This document shows, in pieces, positions 43,347 to 52,284 of a DNA stretch of 64,000 nucleotides. Below the pieces are notes generated by a model. The model had not been told where the DNA came from. It searched no databases and saw only the letters and a program-made list of their open reading frames with translations. Origin of the DNA: Palsa-89 sp963824345 (GTDB lineage: Bacteria > Acidobacteriota > Terriglobia > Bryobacterales > Bryobacteraceae). Position 1 is the first letter of the stretch. Each line of letters starts with the position of its first letter. Location of the stretch: the NCBI GenBank assembly GCA_963824345.1, contig CAWGOZ010000011.1, positions 186,001 to 250,000 on the forward strand, read 5' to 3'. The translations under genes were made by a program, and so were the position numbers.

Positions 43347-44247
43347 CTACGTTGTTACCGGAATTAAGCAACTCATCCGCGAACCTGCGCGCATTGGGCG
43401 TGTCACCTAACGCAAACTTGACGTCTATGAACCTAACGTTGTCCAACGTGACGGATCCTCCACGATAGTCGACGATTAGGTATTCGAGCTGCGTGTTCTT
43501 GATATTGGCCCCATCCAGAAGCATGCGACATGCTTGTATCGCTTTCGGCCATGCACTGACATCGGAGACATGAGTTACTATACCGTCCTTCGTAGTAAAT
43601 TCCGCAGCATTGATTCCTTCGTTACGCGGGCCGCAGACGGGTGCACCCCTTGTCACCTCGTCCAACCTATCCATGCGCCATTCAAGACCCTCGGGATCGG
43701 GCCGCCGGTTCACTGTATACGTTAGGAGAGACACGTACGCTCGCCAGGCATCAGCACTCCGTTCCTCTCGGAGTTCCTTCGAAACGCGCGCCACAAGATC
43801 GTCACGGAGACGGACCCTACTGTATAGAGCCGTCTTGAAGACATCGTCCGCCGAACGCGCAGGTCGTGAATGATCGGCCTCCATCGCCACAACAACCGAT
43901 TTCAGGCGACGATTTAGAATAGCTGCCTGAACTGTGGGGCCGGAGACCGAAACAATAAAAGCCAGAAATGCCGAGGCGGCTATTGTAAGAGCCGAGCGGA
44001 GTAGGTACATCCTGGTATCAAGTCGTAGAGATCTCAAGACCCTATGCGCTGGTACCGTGTACAGGAAGACCTGCAAGCAAAAAATCGCACAACCGATCAC
44101 GGTTGCTGCGACTTGAGCTTCACGAACGTTCGATCCAGTCCACTGGCCGATAAAACCGCTAAGCGCCACGCCGACCGCCGAGGTAAGAATAATCCGCCAG
44201 CGCGCCGCAGCGTCATCGCCCAACAGACAATCCAGTCGTTCTTTCAT
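43327..44247 (-). CDS. Membrane protein of unknown function
   Basis: This 306-residue protein has about three or four hydrophobic segments in the first 120 residues (for example IILTSAVGVALSGFIG, VIGCAIFCLQVFLY, ALTIAASAFLAFIVSVSG), followed by a long soluble domain. The soluble part contains ANIKNTQLEYLIVDYRGGSV and LDNVRFIDVKFALG, faintly resembling beta-solenoid/pentapeptide-like repeats. I recognise no family. It is 2 bases downstream of another small membrane-protein gene. Its base composition is visibly AT-richer than its flanks, suggesting transfer. Confidence 0.65.
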   Translation of the reverse strand: MKERLDCLLGDDAAARWRIILTSAVGVALSGFIGQWTGSNVREAQVAATVIGCAIFCLQVFLYTVPAHRVLRSLRLDTRMYLLRSALTIAASAFLAFIVSVSGPTVQAAILNRRLKSVVVAMEADHSRPARSADDVFKTALYSRVRLRDDLVARVSKELREERSADAWRAYVSLLTYTVNRRPDPEGLEWRMDRLDEVTRGAPVCGPRNEGINAAEFTTKDGIVTHVSDVSAWPKAIQACRMLLDGANIKNTQLEYLIVDYRGGSVTLDNVRFIDVKFALGDTPNARRFADELLNSGNNVVTIHLE

Positions 44248-44249
44248 GC

Positions 44250-44534
44250 CTAGTCTCCGCGGAATATTGCTTTCAGGACCCTCACCAAGAATGATAACCC
44301 TACTCCAACGAAAACACCGTAGTTTATCCAGAAGTGAGCCAGAGCCAAGGCCTCAAGCTGTTCCTGCCTTATTAATCCGAGCGCTCTTCCCAATCCAAGC
44401 AACCAGCCGAACCCAAGAAGAGTAACAAATATGAAGGCAGCAATTGCAACGTCGGTGATAAAGGGCACCGCGAAAGACACGAACCGCCAGCCTGCTTCCT
44501 CAAACAGGCGCTTGTACGAGCGTTCGCCGGGCAT
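44250..44534 (-). CDS. Small membrane protein of unknown function
   Basis: This 94-residue protein has two hydrophobic segments (VAIAAFIFVTLLGFGWLLG and FWINYGVFVGVGLSFLVRVL). The N-terminus is charged. It is the first gene of an AT-richer two-gene unit with the 306-residue membrane protein two bases downstream. No homologue comes to mind. Confidence 0.6.
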   Translation of the reverse strand: MPGERSYKRLFEEAGWRFVSFAVPFITDVAIAAFIFVTLLGFGWLLGLGRALGLIRQEQLEALALAHFWINYGVFVGVGLSFLVRVLKAIFRGD

Positions 44535-44748
44535 AACCTATGGGATCTCATGATACTCCCTCCCCGTAGTCGCCACAAGGCTCCCTCCTGTTCCGAATTC
44601 TATCAGCCAGTGCGTTCGGTGGCGACCCTTTACATGCTCAGTTCACGGAAAACAGGAGAAATAAAATCCGCCTCTGTTGGTCATTGGGGCGGCCCTATTC
44701 ACTAAATGCGAGACCTTATGCGTCAAATTTTGCCCGGGCATCACTCTC

Positions 44749-45348
44749 TCACATCTCCCGCCGATTCTCCAGCGACTTCCCCATCGTCACTTCATCCGCG
44801 AATTCCAAATCGCTGCCCACCGGGATCCCCATCGCGATACGCGACACCTTCACGCCCAGCGGCTTCATCAGGCGCGCAAGATACACTGCCGTCGCTTCGC
44901 CTTCCACCGTCGGATTGGTCGCGACGATCAATTCCTTGATATCCTCCGTCTGCACCCGCTGCACCAAACTCGCGATCCGCAACTGCTCCGGGCCAATACC
45001 CCGCAGCGGCGAGATGGCCCCGTGCAGCACGTGATAGAGACCGTTAAACTGGCGCGTGGTCTCGATGGGCGGCACGTTGTGCGGCTCCTCCACCACGCAA
45101 ATCACGGAATGATCGCGGTGCGGGTCGCGGCAATAATTGCAGATCTCGCCGTCGCTGATGTTATTGCAGACGGTGCAAATCCCGAGCTTGTCTTTCACGT
45201 CCACCAGCGCCTGCGCCAGCCGTTCGGCCTCTTCGCGCGGGTTGCGCAAAACGTGAAAAGCTAAACGCTGCGCCGACTTTTGTCCGATGCCAGGCAGTCG
45301 CTTAAACTCCTGAATCAGACGCGCCAGCGGTTCGGCAAAATCCGGCAT
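44749..45348 (-). CDS. recR: Recombination mediator RecR
   Basis: This 199-residue protein loads RecA at gaps with RecF and RecO. It has an N-terminal HhH region (RLPGIGQKSAQRLAF), a zinc finger (C58, C61, C70, C73 in CTVCNNISDGEICNYC) and a TOPRIM segment (VICVVEEPHNV), with LGVKVSRIAMGIPVGSDLEF near the end. It sits five bases after ybaB in the conserved dnaX-ybaB-recR unit. Confidence 0.97.
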   Translation of the reverse strand: MPDFAEPLARLIQEFKRLPGIGQKSAQRLAFHVLRNPREEAERLAQALVDVKDKLGICTVCNNISDGEICNYCRDPHRDHSVICVVEEPHNVPPIETTRQFNGLYHVLHGAISPLRGIGPEQLRIASLVQRVQTEDIKELIVATNPTVEGEATAVYLARLMKPLGVKVSRIAMGIPVGSDLEFADEVTMGKSLENRREM

Positions 45349-45353
45349 CGAGG

Positions 45354-45662
45354 CTAGAACATCCCCGGCGGCAAACCCAGGCCGCCAAGCAGCCCGCCCA
45401 TTTTCTCCTGCGTCGCGTCATCCACTTTTTTCGCAGCTTCGTTGAAGGCGGCCATCACCATGTCCTGCAGCATTTCCACGTCGCCCGCCACTTCGGGATC
45501 GATCTTGACGGACGTCACATTCTTCTTGCCATCCATATGCACCGTCACCATGCCGCCGCCGGCCGAGGCGTCCACGCGAATCAGCGCGATCTCTTCCTGC
45601 ATCTTCTTCTGCATCTGCTCGGCCTGCTTCATCATGGCCTGCATGTTTCCTGGAAGTTTCAT
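45354..45662 (-). CDS. YbaB/EbfC nucleoid-associated protein
   Basis: This 102-residue protein has the family helix (MKQAEQMQKKMQEE) and the strand region VDASAGGGMVTVHMDGKKNV. It binds DNA non-specifically and is encoded between dnaX and recR, the standard position. The gap to dnaX is ten bases. Confidence 0.96.
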   Translation of the reverse strand: MKLPGNMQAMMKQAEQMQKKMQEEIALIRVDASAGGGMVTVHMDGKKNVTSVKIDPEVAGDVEMLQDMVMAAFNEAAKKVDDATQEKMGGLLGGLGLPPGMF

Positions 45663-45672
45663 AAGCCCTGCC

Positions 45673-47259
45673 TTATTCCTTCAGATTACGCACTGCCCGA
45701 ACCTGCGCGTCGGGAAATGTCTCCTGAAACCGCTTGACCTCCGGATGCGCGAGCGCGCGCTCCGACACATCGTCCGGCGGCCTCGCCAGGGGGGCTGTCG
45801 CCGCCTCCGGCTTTCCCATCGCGATCTTGATCCGCATGGGCCGGCCGGCAATTTTCTGTATGGCCTTCAGAAGATCCTTTTCGTTCATCGCAAGCGAGAA
45901 CTCGTCCGGCGTTACGAACTGCAGTTCGCCGTTGGACTCGGTCACTTGCGAGTGCTCCACCGCGTCGGCGGTGAACTGCATTCCCATATCGAGCAACGCG
46001 CCATGCAACCGGTCGCGCCAGGGACCGGAGGCCTGCACGCTCGCCGCTGGCGGCGCGCTGGCCGTTGTTCGTGGTTGGTTGCTGGTTGTTAGTGATGGCG
46101 TAGGTTTACGAGTCGGCGGTGGGGTGGAACCGGCGCCGCCAAGATCCGCCAGCGCTTGCTCGATCGGCAGCATTCTGCCGGCCTGGACCAATCGCAGCAG
46201 ACCAATCTCCAGGTGGAGGCGGGGCTGCAAGGAAAATTGCAGGTCCTTGAACAAGTCCAAGGTGAGCTGCAAGTAGCGCGTCAAATCGTCTTCGGAAAAA
46301 CCGTGCGCCACCTCCGCCAGCCGCTCCTGCTCCGGCCCGGAAGCGGCGATCAATCGAGTGTTTGCGCCTGCCACCTTCACCACCAGCAGATTCCGGAAAT
46401 AGCGGGCCAACTCGCGGCAAAAATGCTGCAAGCTGCGCCCATTGCGCTCGAGTTCCATCACCAGATCGAGCATCTTGCGCGAATCCGCGGCCGTCAGCGC
46501 CTGCGTCACCGCACCCAGCGAGTCCAGCGAAAACAGCCCCAGCATTCCGCGCACTTCGGCCGCGTCCAAGGTCGCTCCGCAACATGCGATGGCCTGATCC
46601 AGCGCCGACAAGGAATCGCGCACGCTGCCTTCACCGGCCTGCGCCAGCACGCTCAGAACCTCGGGATCCGCCTGAATGCCTTCCTTCCCGCAGATCTCCT
46701 CCATGCGCTTGACGACCTCGGCGAAATCCACAGACCGGAAGCTGAACTGCTGGCAGCGCGACGCAATGGTATTTGGAATCTTGTGCGCTTCAGTTGTGCA
46801 CAGGATGAAAACGGCCCACTCAGGCGGCTCCTCCAGCGTTTTGAGCAGCGCATTGAAAGCTTCGCTGGTGATCTGATGCGCTTCGTCGACGATGAAAACC
46901 TTGTAGCGGTCGCGCGCCGGCCGATAGCGAACGTTCTCCCGCAGCTCGCGCATTTCGTTGATGCCGCGATTGGATGCCGCGTCGATCTCGATCACGTCCG
47001 GCGAGTTTCCCCCCGCGATTTCGAGACAGCTCGCGCATACCCCGCAAGGCGTCGCGGTGGGACCTTCAACGCAGTTCAAGCAGCGCGCCAGAATGCGCGC
47101 CACTGTGGTCTTGCCCGTGCCGCGCTGGCCCGAAAAGATGTAGCCGTGCGCGATGCGCCCCTGCGCGATGGCGTTTTCGAGCGTGGTGCGGACGTGCTCC
47201 TGGCCGATCAGTTCCGCAAACGCTTGCGGCCTGTATTTCCTGGCGATGACCTGGTACAT
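45673..47259 (-). CDS. dnaX: DNA polymerase III subunit gamma/tau
   Basis: This 528-residue clamp-loader ATPase has Walker A SGQRGTGKTTVARIL (about 43-57), a zinc module (CLNCVEGPTATPCGVCASC), Walker B VFIVDEAH, and sensor regions with CTTEAHKIPNTIASRCQ. A proline-rich linker (about 370-400) precedes a C-terminal tau-like domain. It is shorter than the E. coli tau (643). The SRP RNA gene lies just upstream on the same strand. Confidence 0.97.
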   Translation of the reverse strand: MYQVIARKYRPQAFAELIGQEHVRTTLENAIAQGRIAHGYIFSGQRGTGKTTVARILARCLNCVEGPTATPCGVCASCLEIAGGNSPDVIEIDAASNRGINEMRELRENVRYRPARDRYKVFIVDEAHQITSEAFNALLKTLEEPPEWAVFILCTTEAHKIPNTIASRCQQFSFRSVDFAEVVKRMEEICGKEGIQADPEVLSVLAQAGEGSVRDSLSALDQAIACCGATLDAAEVRGMLGLFSLDSLGAVTQALTAADSRKMLDLVMELERNGRSLQHFCRELARYFRNLLVVKVAGANTRLIAASGPEQERLAEVAHGFSEDDLTRYLQLTLDLFKDLQFSLQPRLHLEIGLLRLVQAGRMLPIEQALADLGGAGSTPPPTRKPTPSLTTSNQPRTTASAPPAASVQASGPWRDRLHGALLDMGMQFTADAVEHSQVTESNGELQFVTPDEFSLAMNEKDLLKAIQKIAGRPMRIKIAMGKPEAATAPLARPPDDVSERALAHPEVKRFQETFPDAQVRAVRNLKE

Positions 47260-47299
47260 GGAAAGAATAAGCGGCTGTATGCCAAACCCAAAGGGTTTG

Positions 47300-47404
47300 C
47301 CAGACCCCGGGTGATCCGCGGCACACGAATTAAACCGTTACCGTTGCTTCCTTCCGGACCTGGCGGGGTTCACAGCCATCCGTTGCACGAAGCCCGGAGC
47401 CTGA
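47300..47404 (-). ncRNA. ffs: Bacterial small SRP RNA (4.5S)
   Basis: On the minus strand the conserved SRP RNA apical region CAGGTCCGGAAGGAAGCAAC is present, flanked by pairing arms (GGCTCCGGG with CCCGGGG near the ends). The total is about 105 nucleotides. It is expected to bind Ffh in membrane protein targeting. Its location immediately upstream of dnaX is the classical arrangement. Ends are approximate. A short hairpin (CAAACCC/GGGTTTG) at 47283-47299 follows. Confidence 0.92.
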
Positions 47405-47673
47405 CAACTCCTCATGCTAGCATGCGGGTCAAATTTGCGTTCGCTTTACCGAGCCGCCGCAGCAACGCTGCTGGCACCGTTGGATACCGCGGCGGTTTTT
47501 CGCGCTATCCGTCGTGTCACGACGTTCACTGCCACGAAACACGTCGTAACCCGCCGCCTGATGTCCTGCGAGGCTGTTCACGGAATTCCAGATCCAGCGC
47601 ATCCGAGCCGGTGACAAATTGCGACCGGTCATGATCCTGCGGTAAGGGCTCAATGCGAAACGCCCCTCCGCGC

Positions 47674-48002
47674 TTATTCCACGATCAGCTTCCGGCGGCG
47701 TTCAAAGGCCTTTTTCAAGGCTGGCGCAACCGTGTCCAACTCTGGCGGGAGAGGGCCACCACCCTTGACTCTCTTCAGCACGTCGTCGCAGACTGCCTTC
47801 ATCTTCGGATGTTCGAAGGTTCGCGCAAGAGTGCTCCGCTGTCTCTCGACCGCCCATTTACTGACAGCTTCGTCGATCAGAAGATGAATAGCGCATAATA
47901 GGCCGTGGATACGGCACGTCGAAGACTGGCCTGCTTGGGATCCGTCGGTTCCTTGTTCGCAAGATCATAGGCCTGCTGAAGCAGGTCCTCGGGAAACGGC
48001 AT
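47674..48002 (-). pseudogene. HEPN-like protein gene, single-base frameshift
   Basis: From ATG 48002 the frame gives MPFPEDLLQQAYDLANKEP and the HEPN-like STAYYALF, then meets a stop at 47878-47880. Restoring one C near 47886 continues as HLLIDEAVSKWAVERQRST and runs open to TAA 47674 (about 109 residues, ending AFERRRKLIVE). The consensus AYYALFHLL across the join shows this was one gene. HEPN proteins are often RNase toxins or partners. It starts three bases after the stop of the upstream gene. The break may be a real mutation or a sequence error. Confidence 0.7.
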
Positions 48003-48005
48003 TGG

Positions 48006-48317
48006 CTAGGCCCAAGCTTCCTCGCGGAGAACAGCCTGTTCAGACACGCTCCTGAAATTGTGGTAAGCGAACAGTCCCATAGACGAGAAATCCAAACGGT
48101 CGGCCAGCCGATGAACAAATTTCGTGGCTACTTCGTGGAGCCGCGTTCTGCTTGCATCGTCCGACAGCACGACGCGGAAGAATATGGCCCAATCGCCGCT
48201 CCAATCCTGACCGATATCGTACCGGATGTGCACTACATCGGGCGCCAATAGTCTGACGACTTCGGAAACTGCAGCATTGATCTCGGGCTGCTTGGCGACG
48301 GCCAGGGGAAAACTCAT
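48006..48317 (-). CDS. Small protein of unknown function, HEPN operon partner
   Basis: This 103-residue protein contains a conserved-looking core (VVHIRYDIGQDWSGDWAIFF and VVLSDDASRTRLHEVATKF). It starts with an ATGA overlap on the upstream gene and ends three bases before the HEPN-like gene. The tight coupling suggests the two work together. I recall similar small proteins next to HEPN genes but cannot name a family. No catalytic motif is evident. Confidence 0.65.
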   Translation of the reverse strand: MSFPLAVAKQPEINAAVSEVVRLLAPDVVHIRYDIGQDWSGDWAIFFRVVLSDDASRTRLHEVATKFVHRLADRLDFSSMGLFAYHNFRSVSEQAVLREEAWA

Positions 48318-48580
48318 ACTCTCCTAACGTCGAGGATAGCGCACTGCCGACTCGGCGCAACGGGCGCTTTTTTCCATCCGATGCGATCACCCGGCAACAA
48401 CGGCAGATGCAATGCATTCGGATCGCTCGCATCAACTCCTTCCGCGTCAACACGCCAGTAGGCGGAACTGGCCTCCCGGTGGTCACGTCGTAACTTTCGA
48501 TTTCTCTTCCTCCCGCTCAGTTTTACGAGTGCCGCAAGGTCCGCCAACTTCGCTTCCAGGTTATTCTTCCATGTCAGCAT
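48314..48580 (-). CDS. Small basic protein of unknown function, first gene of the HEPN unit
   Basis: This 88-residue protein begins MLTWKNNLEAKLADLAALVK with a heptad-like helix, then a very basic stretch (SGRKRNRKLRRDHREASS). GGAAGC lies before the ATG. Its stop overlaps the next ATG (ATGA), supporting translation. A 10-base direct repeat lies 18-42 bases upstream. Function unknown. A DNA- or RNA-binding role is only suggested by charge. Confidence 0.55.
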   Translation of the reverse strand: MLTWKNNLEAKLADLAALVKLSGRKRNRKLRRDHREASSAYWRVDAEGVDASDPNALHLPLLPGDRIGWKKAPVAPSRQCAILDVRRV

Positions 48581-48927
48581 GCTGAGCTTCCACCCAACCA
48601 GTCGCCAGCCATCAGTCGCCAGTCACGCTTCTTGGGGCCGGCCTGAAAAATACAGGACCAAACACAAAACTAGGGCTGATGCGTCACCCGATCCGGTAAC
48701 ATCCCCGTCCTCATGAACTTGCGGCTACTTTCGTCTTCCAGCCGAATCATGTTCCTTGATAAAGAAGAATCACCCCGCGTGCGATGCCTGCTCTCCTCCT
48801 ATGTTATGATCCCGTTAAGAACATAAGTTCAATCCACCGTGTATCGCGACGCTCCAAACACCTTCACCGCGTTGGAGTTCCGGCGATTTCAGCCGATCTA
48901 TCGAGTGTGGGTAATTGGGTTAGGGCG
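48581..48927. other. Intergenic region between the divergent HEPN unit and the hybrid-kinase gene
   Basis: These 347 bases hold no supported gene. CAGTCGCCAG occurs twice (48599-48608, 48613-48622) close to the start of the HEPN unit and could be an operator. An open extension of the kinase frame to 48784 lacks family sequence and is not annotated. No terminator or further repeat was seen. Confidence 0.6.
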
Positions 48928-51300
48928 ATGACCAGCATCACCTGGCGGTTCACCAGTCTGATAGCACTGGTCCCATGCATGCTATCGGCCGCGCCCGCCT
49001 CCACCCCCACCAAACTCACGCTCCAGCAGGCCGGATCGCGCAGCGGCCGCGATTTCGTCCCCGCCTATGAGAACCAGCAGGTCCTTGTCACCGGCCAAAT
49101 CTCCACCCGCCCCATCTGGATCAACGATGCCTACTACCTGCCCATCCAGGACAACGCCCTTTACGGGATCTTGCTCAAACCTTCGGCGGCTCAATTGCAA
49201 GGCTTGGATCCGGGCGATTGGGTGGAAGCGCAAGGCACCATCGCCAACCGGGCCGGAATGCCCATCCTGGCGCCTCAGAGCCTCCGACGATTACGCCACC
49301 AGCCCCCGCCCGCCCCGAAATTCATCGCAGCCTCTGACCTGGCATCCTTCCGTTACCTGGGTGTGCTGATCACCACCGAAAACATGGTGACTGCCTCCGA
49401 TCAAAATAGCGGTGGCGATACGCTCCTGATCGGGCCAAGAAGCCAGTCGCTGTTTGTGTTTTTGCCCAGGGAGCGGCGGGACTCCGGTCCGCAGTTGAGC
49501 GGGTTCCGGATCGGCGATCGCATCCGCATCACCGGAATCGCTAACCAGAACTGCACGCTGCCGCCCTATGATCGATTTTTCGAGGTTCTCGTTCCCAGCC
49601 CCAGCTCCCTTGCCGTTCTGGATCGAGGCTGGGTGATTCAGCCGCCCGTTTTGCTGGCCGCGCTGATTCTGGCCGGCGCCCTGGCCATCGTCTGGTGGTT
49701 CCGTGAACGTCGCATGGCCAGCCTGCGCAGGCAGATGCGGCTGCTCAATTCGCTGGGCGAACAGGTGATCGGCGCGACATCTTCAACCGAGATTCTGCGC
49801 CGCTTGACCTTGCATCTCGGCGCGCTCTCGAACGCTACAGGCGTGGGCCTCTATATCCATAATCGTGGAAGCAAGGTGCTGGAGGGCATTCACACTTCCA
49901 GTTCGGCTGTGACCGTGGTCGATCCCGAAGCACCCGCCAGTTCCATGGCCTCGGGCGTCGCCGAATGCTTTCGCAAGCATGCGCTGCTGGCCATTTCGGA
50001 TACCCGCCGCAGCTCGCACTTTCGCCGGGAAGAGGCTGCGGTATCGCCGCGCTCGGTGCTGTTCGTCCCTATGTTCGCGCAAGCCGAGTTGATGGGCGTG
50101 CTGGATATTCATCACACCAATCACTTCCACTATTTCAGCGAGGCCGAGCAGGCCGCCATGCAACACCTGGCCAACCAGATCGCCACCGCGCTCAAATTGC
50201 AGGAACAGCATTCCATGCGCGAACAGCTGTTTCGCAGCGAGAAACTCGCGGCGGCGGGGCAATTGATCTCCGACGTCGCCAACGAGCTCCGCTCCCCGCT
50301 GCAATCCATTGACATGCTGGCTACGGCGCTACGCTCGCAAAATGGCGAAGCCGCGCATCCCGAGTTGGAATCCATCACCACCGAAGCGCGCCGGGCTAAT
50401 GAGATCGTCGGCCGCCTGGTCTCGTTCGCCAACGTGGAACAGTCGCAGGCCGAACCCCTGGATCTCAATGCCATCCTCTCGGGCCTGCTCAAGTTTCGCG
50501 CACCGGAATGGAAGGTGAAGGGCGTCGAAATCAAGTCCCATCTGGCGGTCAAGCGCGCCATCGTGTTGGGTTCGCCGGGACAGATCGAACAGGTGCTGCT
50601 CAATCTCCTGGTGGACGCGGAAAAATCCGCAGCCGAGTCGCGAGAAAAGGTCATCACCGTCTCTAGCTCGCTGCTCGCCAAGCGCGTTCTGGTGGAGATC
50701 GCTTATCCCACACGCGGGCCCGAGAATCGGGGCGATTCCACCGACGGCGATCACGCCGGATCCGGCGCTCTCGGCCTGGGCGTCTGCCGCGGAATCATCG
50801 AGGGGCATGGCGGCGAGTTCCGCGTCGTTCGAACCGCTCCCGGCCACGCCCGCTTTGACATCGAACTGCCCGTCATCGAAGCCCGCCAGACCAGCTCCAG
50901 CCCTTCGCAACTCTCCGAAGCCATTCGCCAGCTCACCGTTCTGGTGGTCGAGCCGGACACGAGGGTGCAACGGAAATTGGTGGAGACGCTCGGCAATCGC
51001 GGCGATCGCGTGGTTCCAGTCTCCAGCGCCGAGGAGGGTCTGGACATCGTCGATCGGCTGCGCTTCGATATGGTCATCTGTGCCGTCCGTTTGCCCGGCA
51101 TGAACTGGGTCCAGTTCTGCGAACGCGTTCGGCTGCGCGTGGGGGGCTTCGTTCTGCTCACCGACGCCTTCAATAGCGACGTCGGCCGGGCCTTTCGCAA
51201 TAGCGAAGGCTACGTCCTCACCAAGCCGGTGGACGAGACGGATTTGTATCGGATTTGCCGGGCCGTGGAAGACAAGACCAGCCTGCTCATCCGGGAGTAG
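48928..51300 (+). CDS. Hybrid sensor kinase lacking both phospho-acceptor residues
   Basis: This 790-residue protein from ATG 48928 has a signal/membrane N-terminus, a periplasmic region that looks like two OB-like domains (about 30-230), and a membrane helix (PPVLLAALILAGALAIVWWF). It then has a GAF-like domain (about 275-425), a HisKA-like helix, a HATPase-like domain and a C-terminal receiver. In the HisKA motif the histidine is replaced by N452 (SDVANELRSPL). In the receiver the aspartate is A719 (MVICAVRLPGM). The N-box reads NLLVDA instead of NLLxNA, and no DxGxG motif is seen. It is probably a non-catalytic signalling scaffold. Confidence 0.85.
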   Translation: MTSITWRFTSLIALVPCMLSAAPASTPTKLTLQQAGSRSGRDFVPAYENQQVLVTGQISTRPIWINDAYYLPIQDNALYGILLKPSAAQLQGLDPGDWVEAQGTIANRAGMPILAPQSLRRLRHQPPPAPKFIAASDLASFRYLGVLITTENMVTASDQNSGGDTLLIGPRSQSLFVFLPRERRDSGPQLSGFRIGDRIRITGIANQNCTLPPYDRFFEVLVPSPSSLAVLDRGWVIQPPVLLAALILAGALAIVWWFRERRMASLRRQMRLLNSLGEQVIGATSSTEILRRLTLHLGALSNATGVGLYIHNRGSKVLEGIHTSSSAVTVVDPEAPASSMASGVAECFRKHALLAISDTRRSSHFRREEAAVSPRSVLFVPMFAQAELMGVLDIHHTNHFHYFSEAEQAAMQHLANQIATALKLQEQHSMREQLFRSEKLAAAGQLISDVANELRSPLQSIDMLATALRSQNGEAAHPELESITTEARRANEIVGRLVSFANVEQSQAEPLDLNAILSGLLKFRAPEWKVKGVEIKSHLAVKRAIVLGSPGQIEQVLLNLLVDAEKSAAESREKVITVSSSLLAKRVLVEIAYPTRGPENRGDSTDGDHAGSGALGLGVCRGIIEGHGGEFRVVRTAPGHARFDIELPVIEARQTSSSPSQLSEAIRQLTVLVVEPDTRVQRKLVETLGNRGDRVVPVSSAEEGLDIVDRLRFDMVICAVRLPGMNWVQFCERVRLRVGGFVLLTDAFNSDVGRAFRNSEGYVLTKPVDETDLYRICRAVEDKTSLLIRE

Positions 51301-51302
51301 TC

Positions 51303-51785
51303 ATGCCGTTCTCCGCTTCCTACGACCTCGCCGCCAAAATCATTTCGGCCTTCGTCTGTTTGTTCCTGCTGGCCGCCGTCGCTGTCACGCACATCCTGGT
51401 CGTCGCTGCACCTGTGTTGCTCATTATTCTGGTGTCCTACGCGTACTCGCCACGCGGCTACGTCGTTGCCGATCGCTCCATCTTAGTGCAGCGCCTGGCC
51501 GGCCAAGCCCGCATCGCGCTGGACGACGTCCGCGAAGTGCGGCCAGCCGTGCCGGACGACTTCCGTCGCTCCATCCGCCTGTGGGCCAGCGGCGGGCTCT
51601 TCGGATATTACGGGCTGTTCCGCACGGCGAAACTCGGCAAGTCCACCTGGTACGTGACCAATCGCAAAAATAGCGTGGTCGTTATCACAGGCGCAAAAAC
51701 AGCGCTCTTCAGCCCCGACGATGTAGACGGATTCCTCAACGCGATTCGCGCCATGGCTCCCGTATGGGCCCCACAAGCTAGCTGA
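51303..51785 (+). CDS. Membrane protein with PH-like domain, unknown function
   Basis: This 160-residue protein from ATG 51303 lies two bases after the hybrid-kinase stop. Two hydrophobic segments (FVCLFLLAAVAVTHILVV, LLIILVSYAY) precede a bacterial PH-like domain. In that domain YVVADRSILVQRLAGQ and ALDDVREVRP form the strand pattern, and WYVTNRKNSVVVITG lies near the end. Lipid or protein binding is a general possibility. Coupling to the kinase gene suggests a shared pathway. Confidence 0.75.
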   Translation: MPFSASYDLAAKIISAFVCLFLLAAVAVTHILVVAAPVLLIILVSYAYSPRGYVVADRSILVQRLAGQARIALDDVREVRPAVPDDFRRSIRLWASGGLFGYYGLFRTAKLGKSTWYVTNRKNSVVVITGAKTALFSPDDVDGFLNAIRAMAPVWAPQAS

Positions 51786-51807
51786 AACGCGGGAAAATAA
51801 AGTCACC

Positions 51808-52284
51808 ATGCGCTCCAAGCTCGCCTTTGCCTCCCTGCTGGCCGGAGTTTTGTTCGCCGCGGAAAAATACAACGGCCCCACGCCTCCCATGCCCGATATC
51901 CCGTACCTGCTGCACGCCTCCAATCTCATCGAAACCGAAGTCGCGCAAGCCCGCCAGGAAAATCACAAGGACGACTCCAAGTTCGCCATCGCCGGCGCGG
52001 CTTCCTCCGTGCGCACGCCCCTGGCCGAGCCGATTTTCCTGATCGACGCCCGCCAGATCTCTCCCCAGACCCTCGAACTCTATCGCCTCGACGTCAAGGG
52101 CGGGAATCGCGAGGTCTCGGTGAACTCCAGCCGGCGTCGGGGCGGATCGCACGCTCTGCACCTGGCCGTGAAACAGCTCTCCGGCCATCTCTATCGTGTG
52201 GAAGTGGACGAGCCTCTCGAAAATGGCGAATACGCGCTTTCGCCCAATGGAGACAATCGGGCTTTCTGCTTTGAGATCTACTGA
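51808..52284 (+). CDS. Secreted protein of unknown function
   Basis: This 158-residue protein has a short signal segment (LAFASLLAGVLFAA). KYNGPTPPMPDIPYLLHASNLIETE follows, and the C-terminus is beta-rich (YRVEVDEPLENGEYALSPNG). No family recognised. Its 3' end overlaps the SpoU methyltransferase gene by 38 bases in another frame. Confidence 0.7.
   Translation: MRSKLAFASLLAGVLFAAEKYNGPTPPMPDIPYLLHASNLIETEVAQARQENHKDDSKFAIAGAASSVRTPLAEPIFLIDARQISPQTLELYRLDVKGGNREVSVNSSRRRGGSHALHLAVKQLSGHLYRVEVDEPLENGEYALSPNGDNRAFCFEIY

Noticed and set aside
43610..43873. Short plus-strand frames inside the unknown membrane gene
   Set aside because: Overlapping alternative frames with arginine/serine-rich sequence; the minus-strand frame is longer and has membrane helices.
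46156..47634. 492-codon open frame antisense to dnaX and the SRP RNA gene
   Set aside because: Overlaps two confident features and has no family-like sequence.
47405..47673. Possible small gene between the SRP RNA and the HEPN unit
   Set aside because: Open frames in this 269-base gap have no start context or recognisable sequence; nothing further seen.
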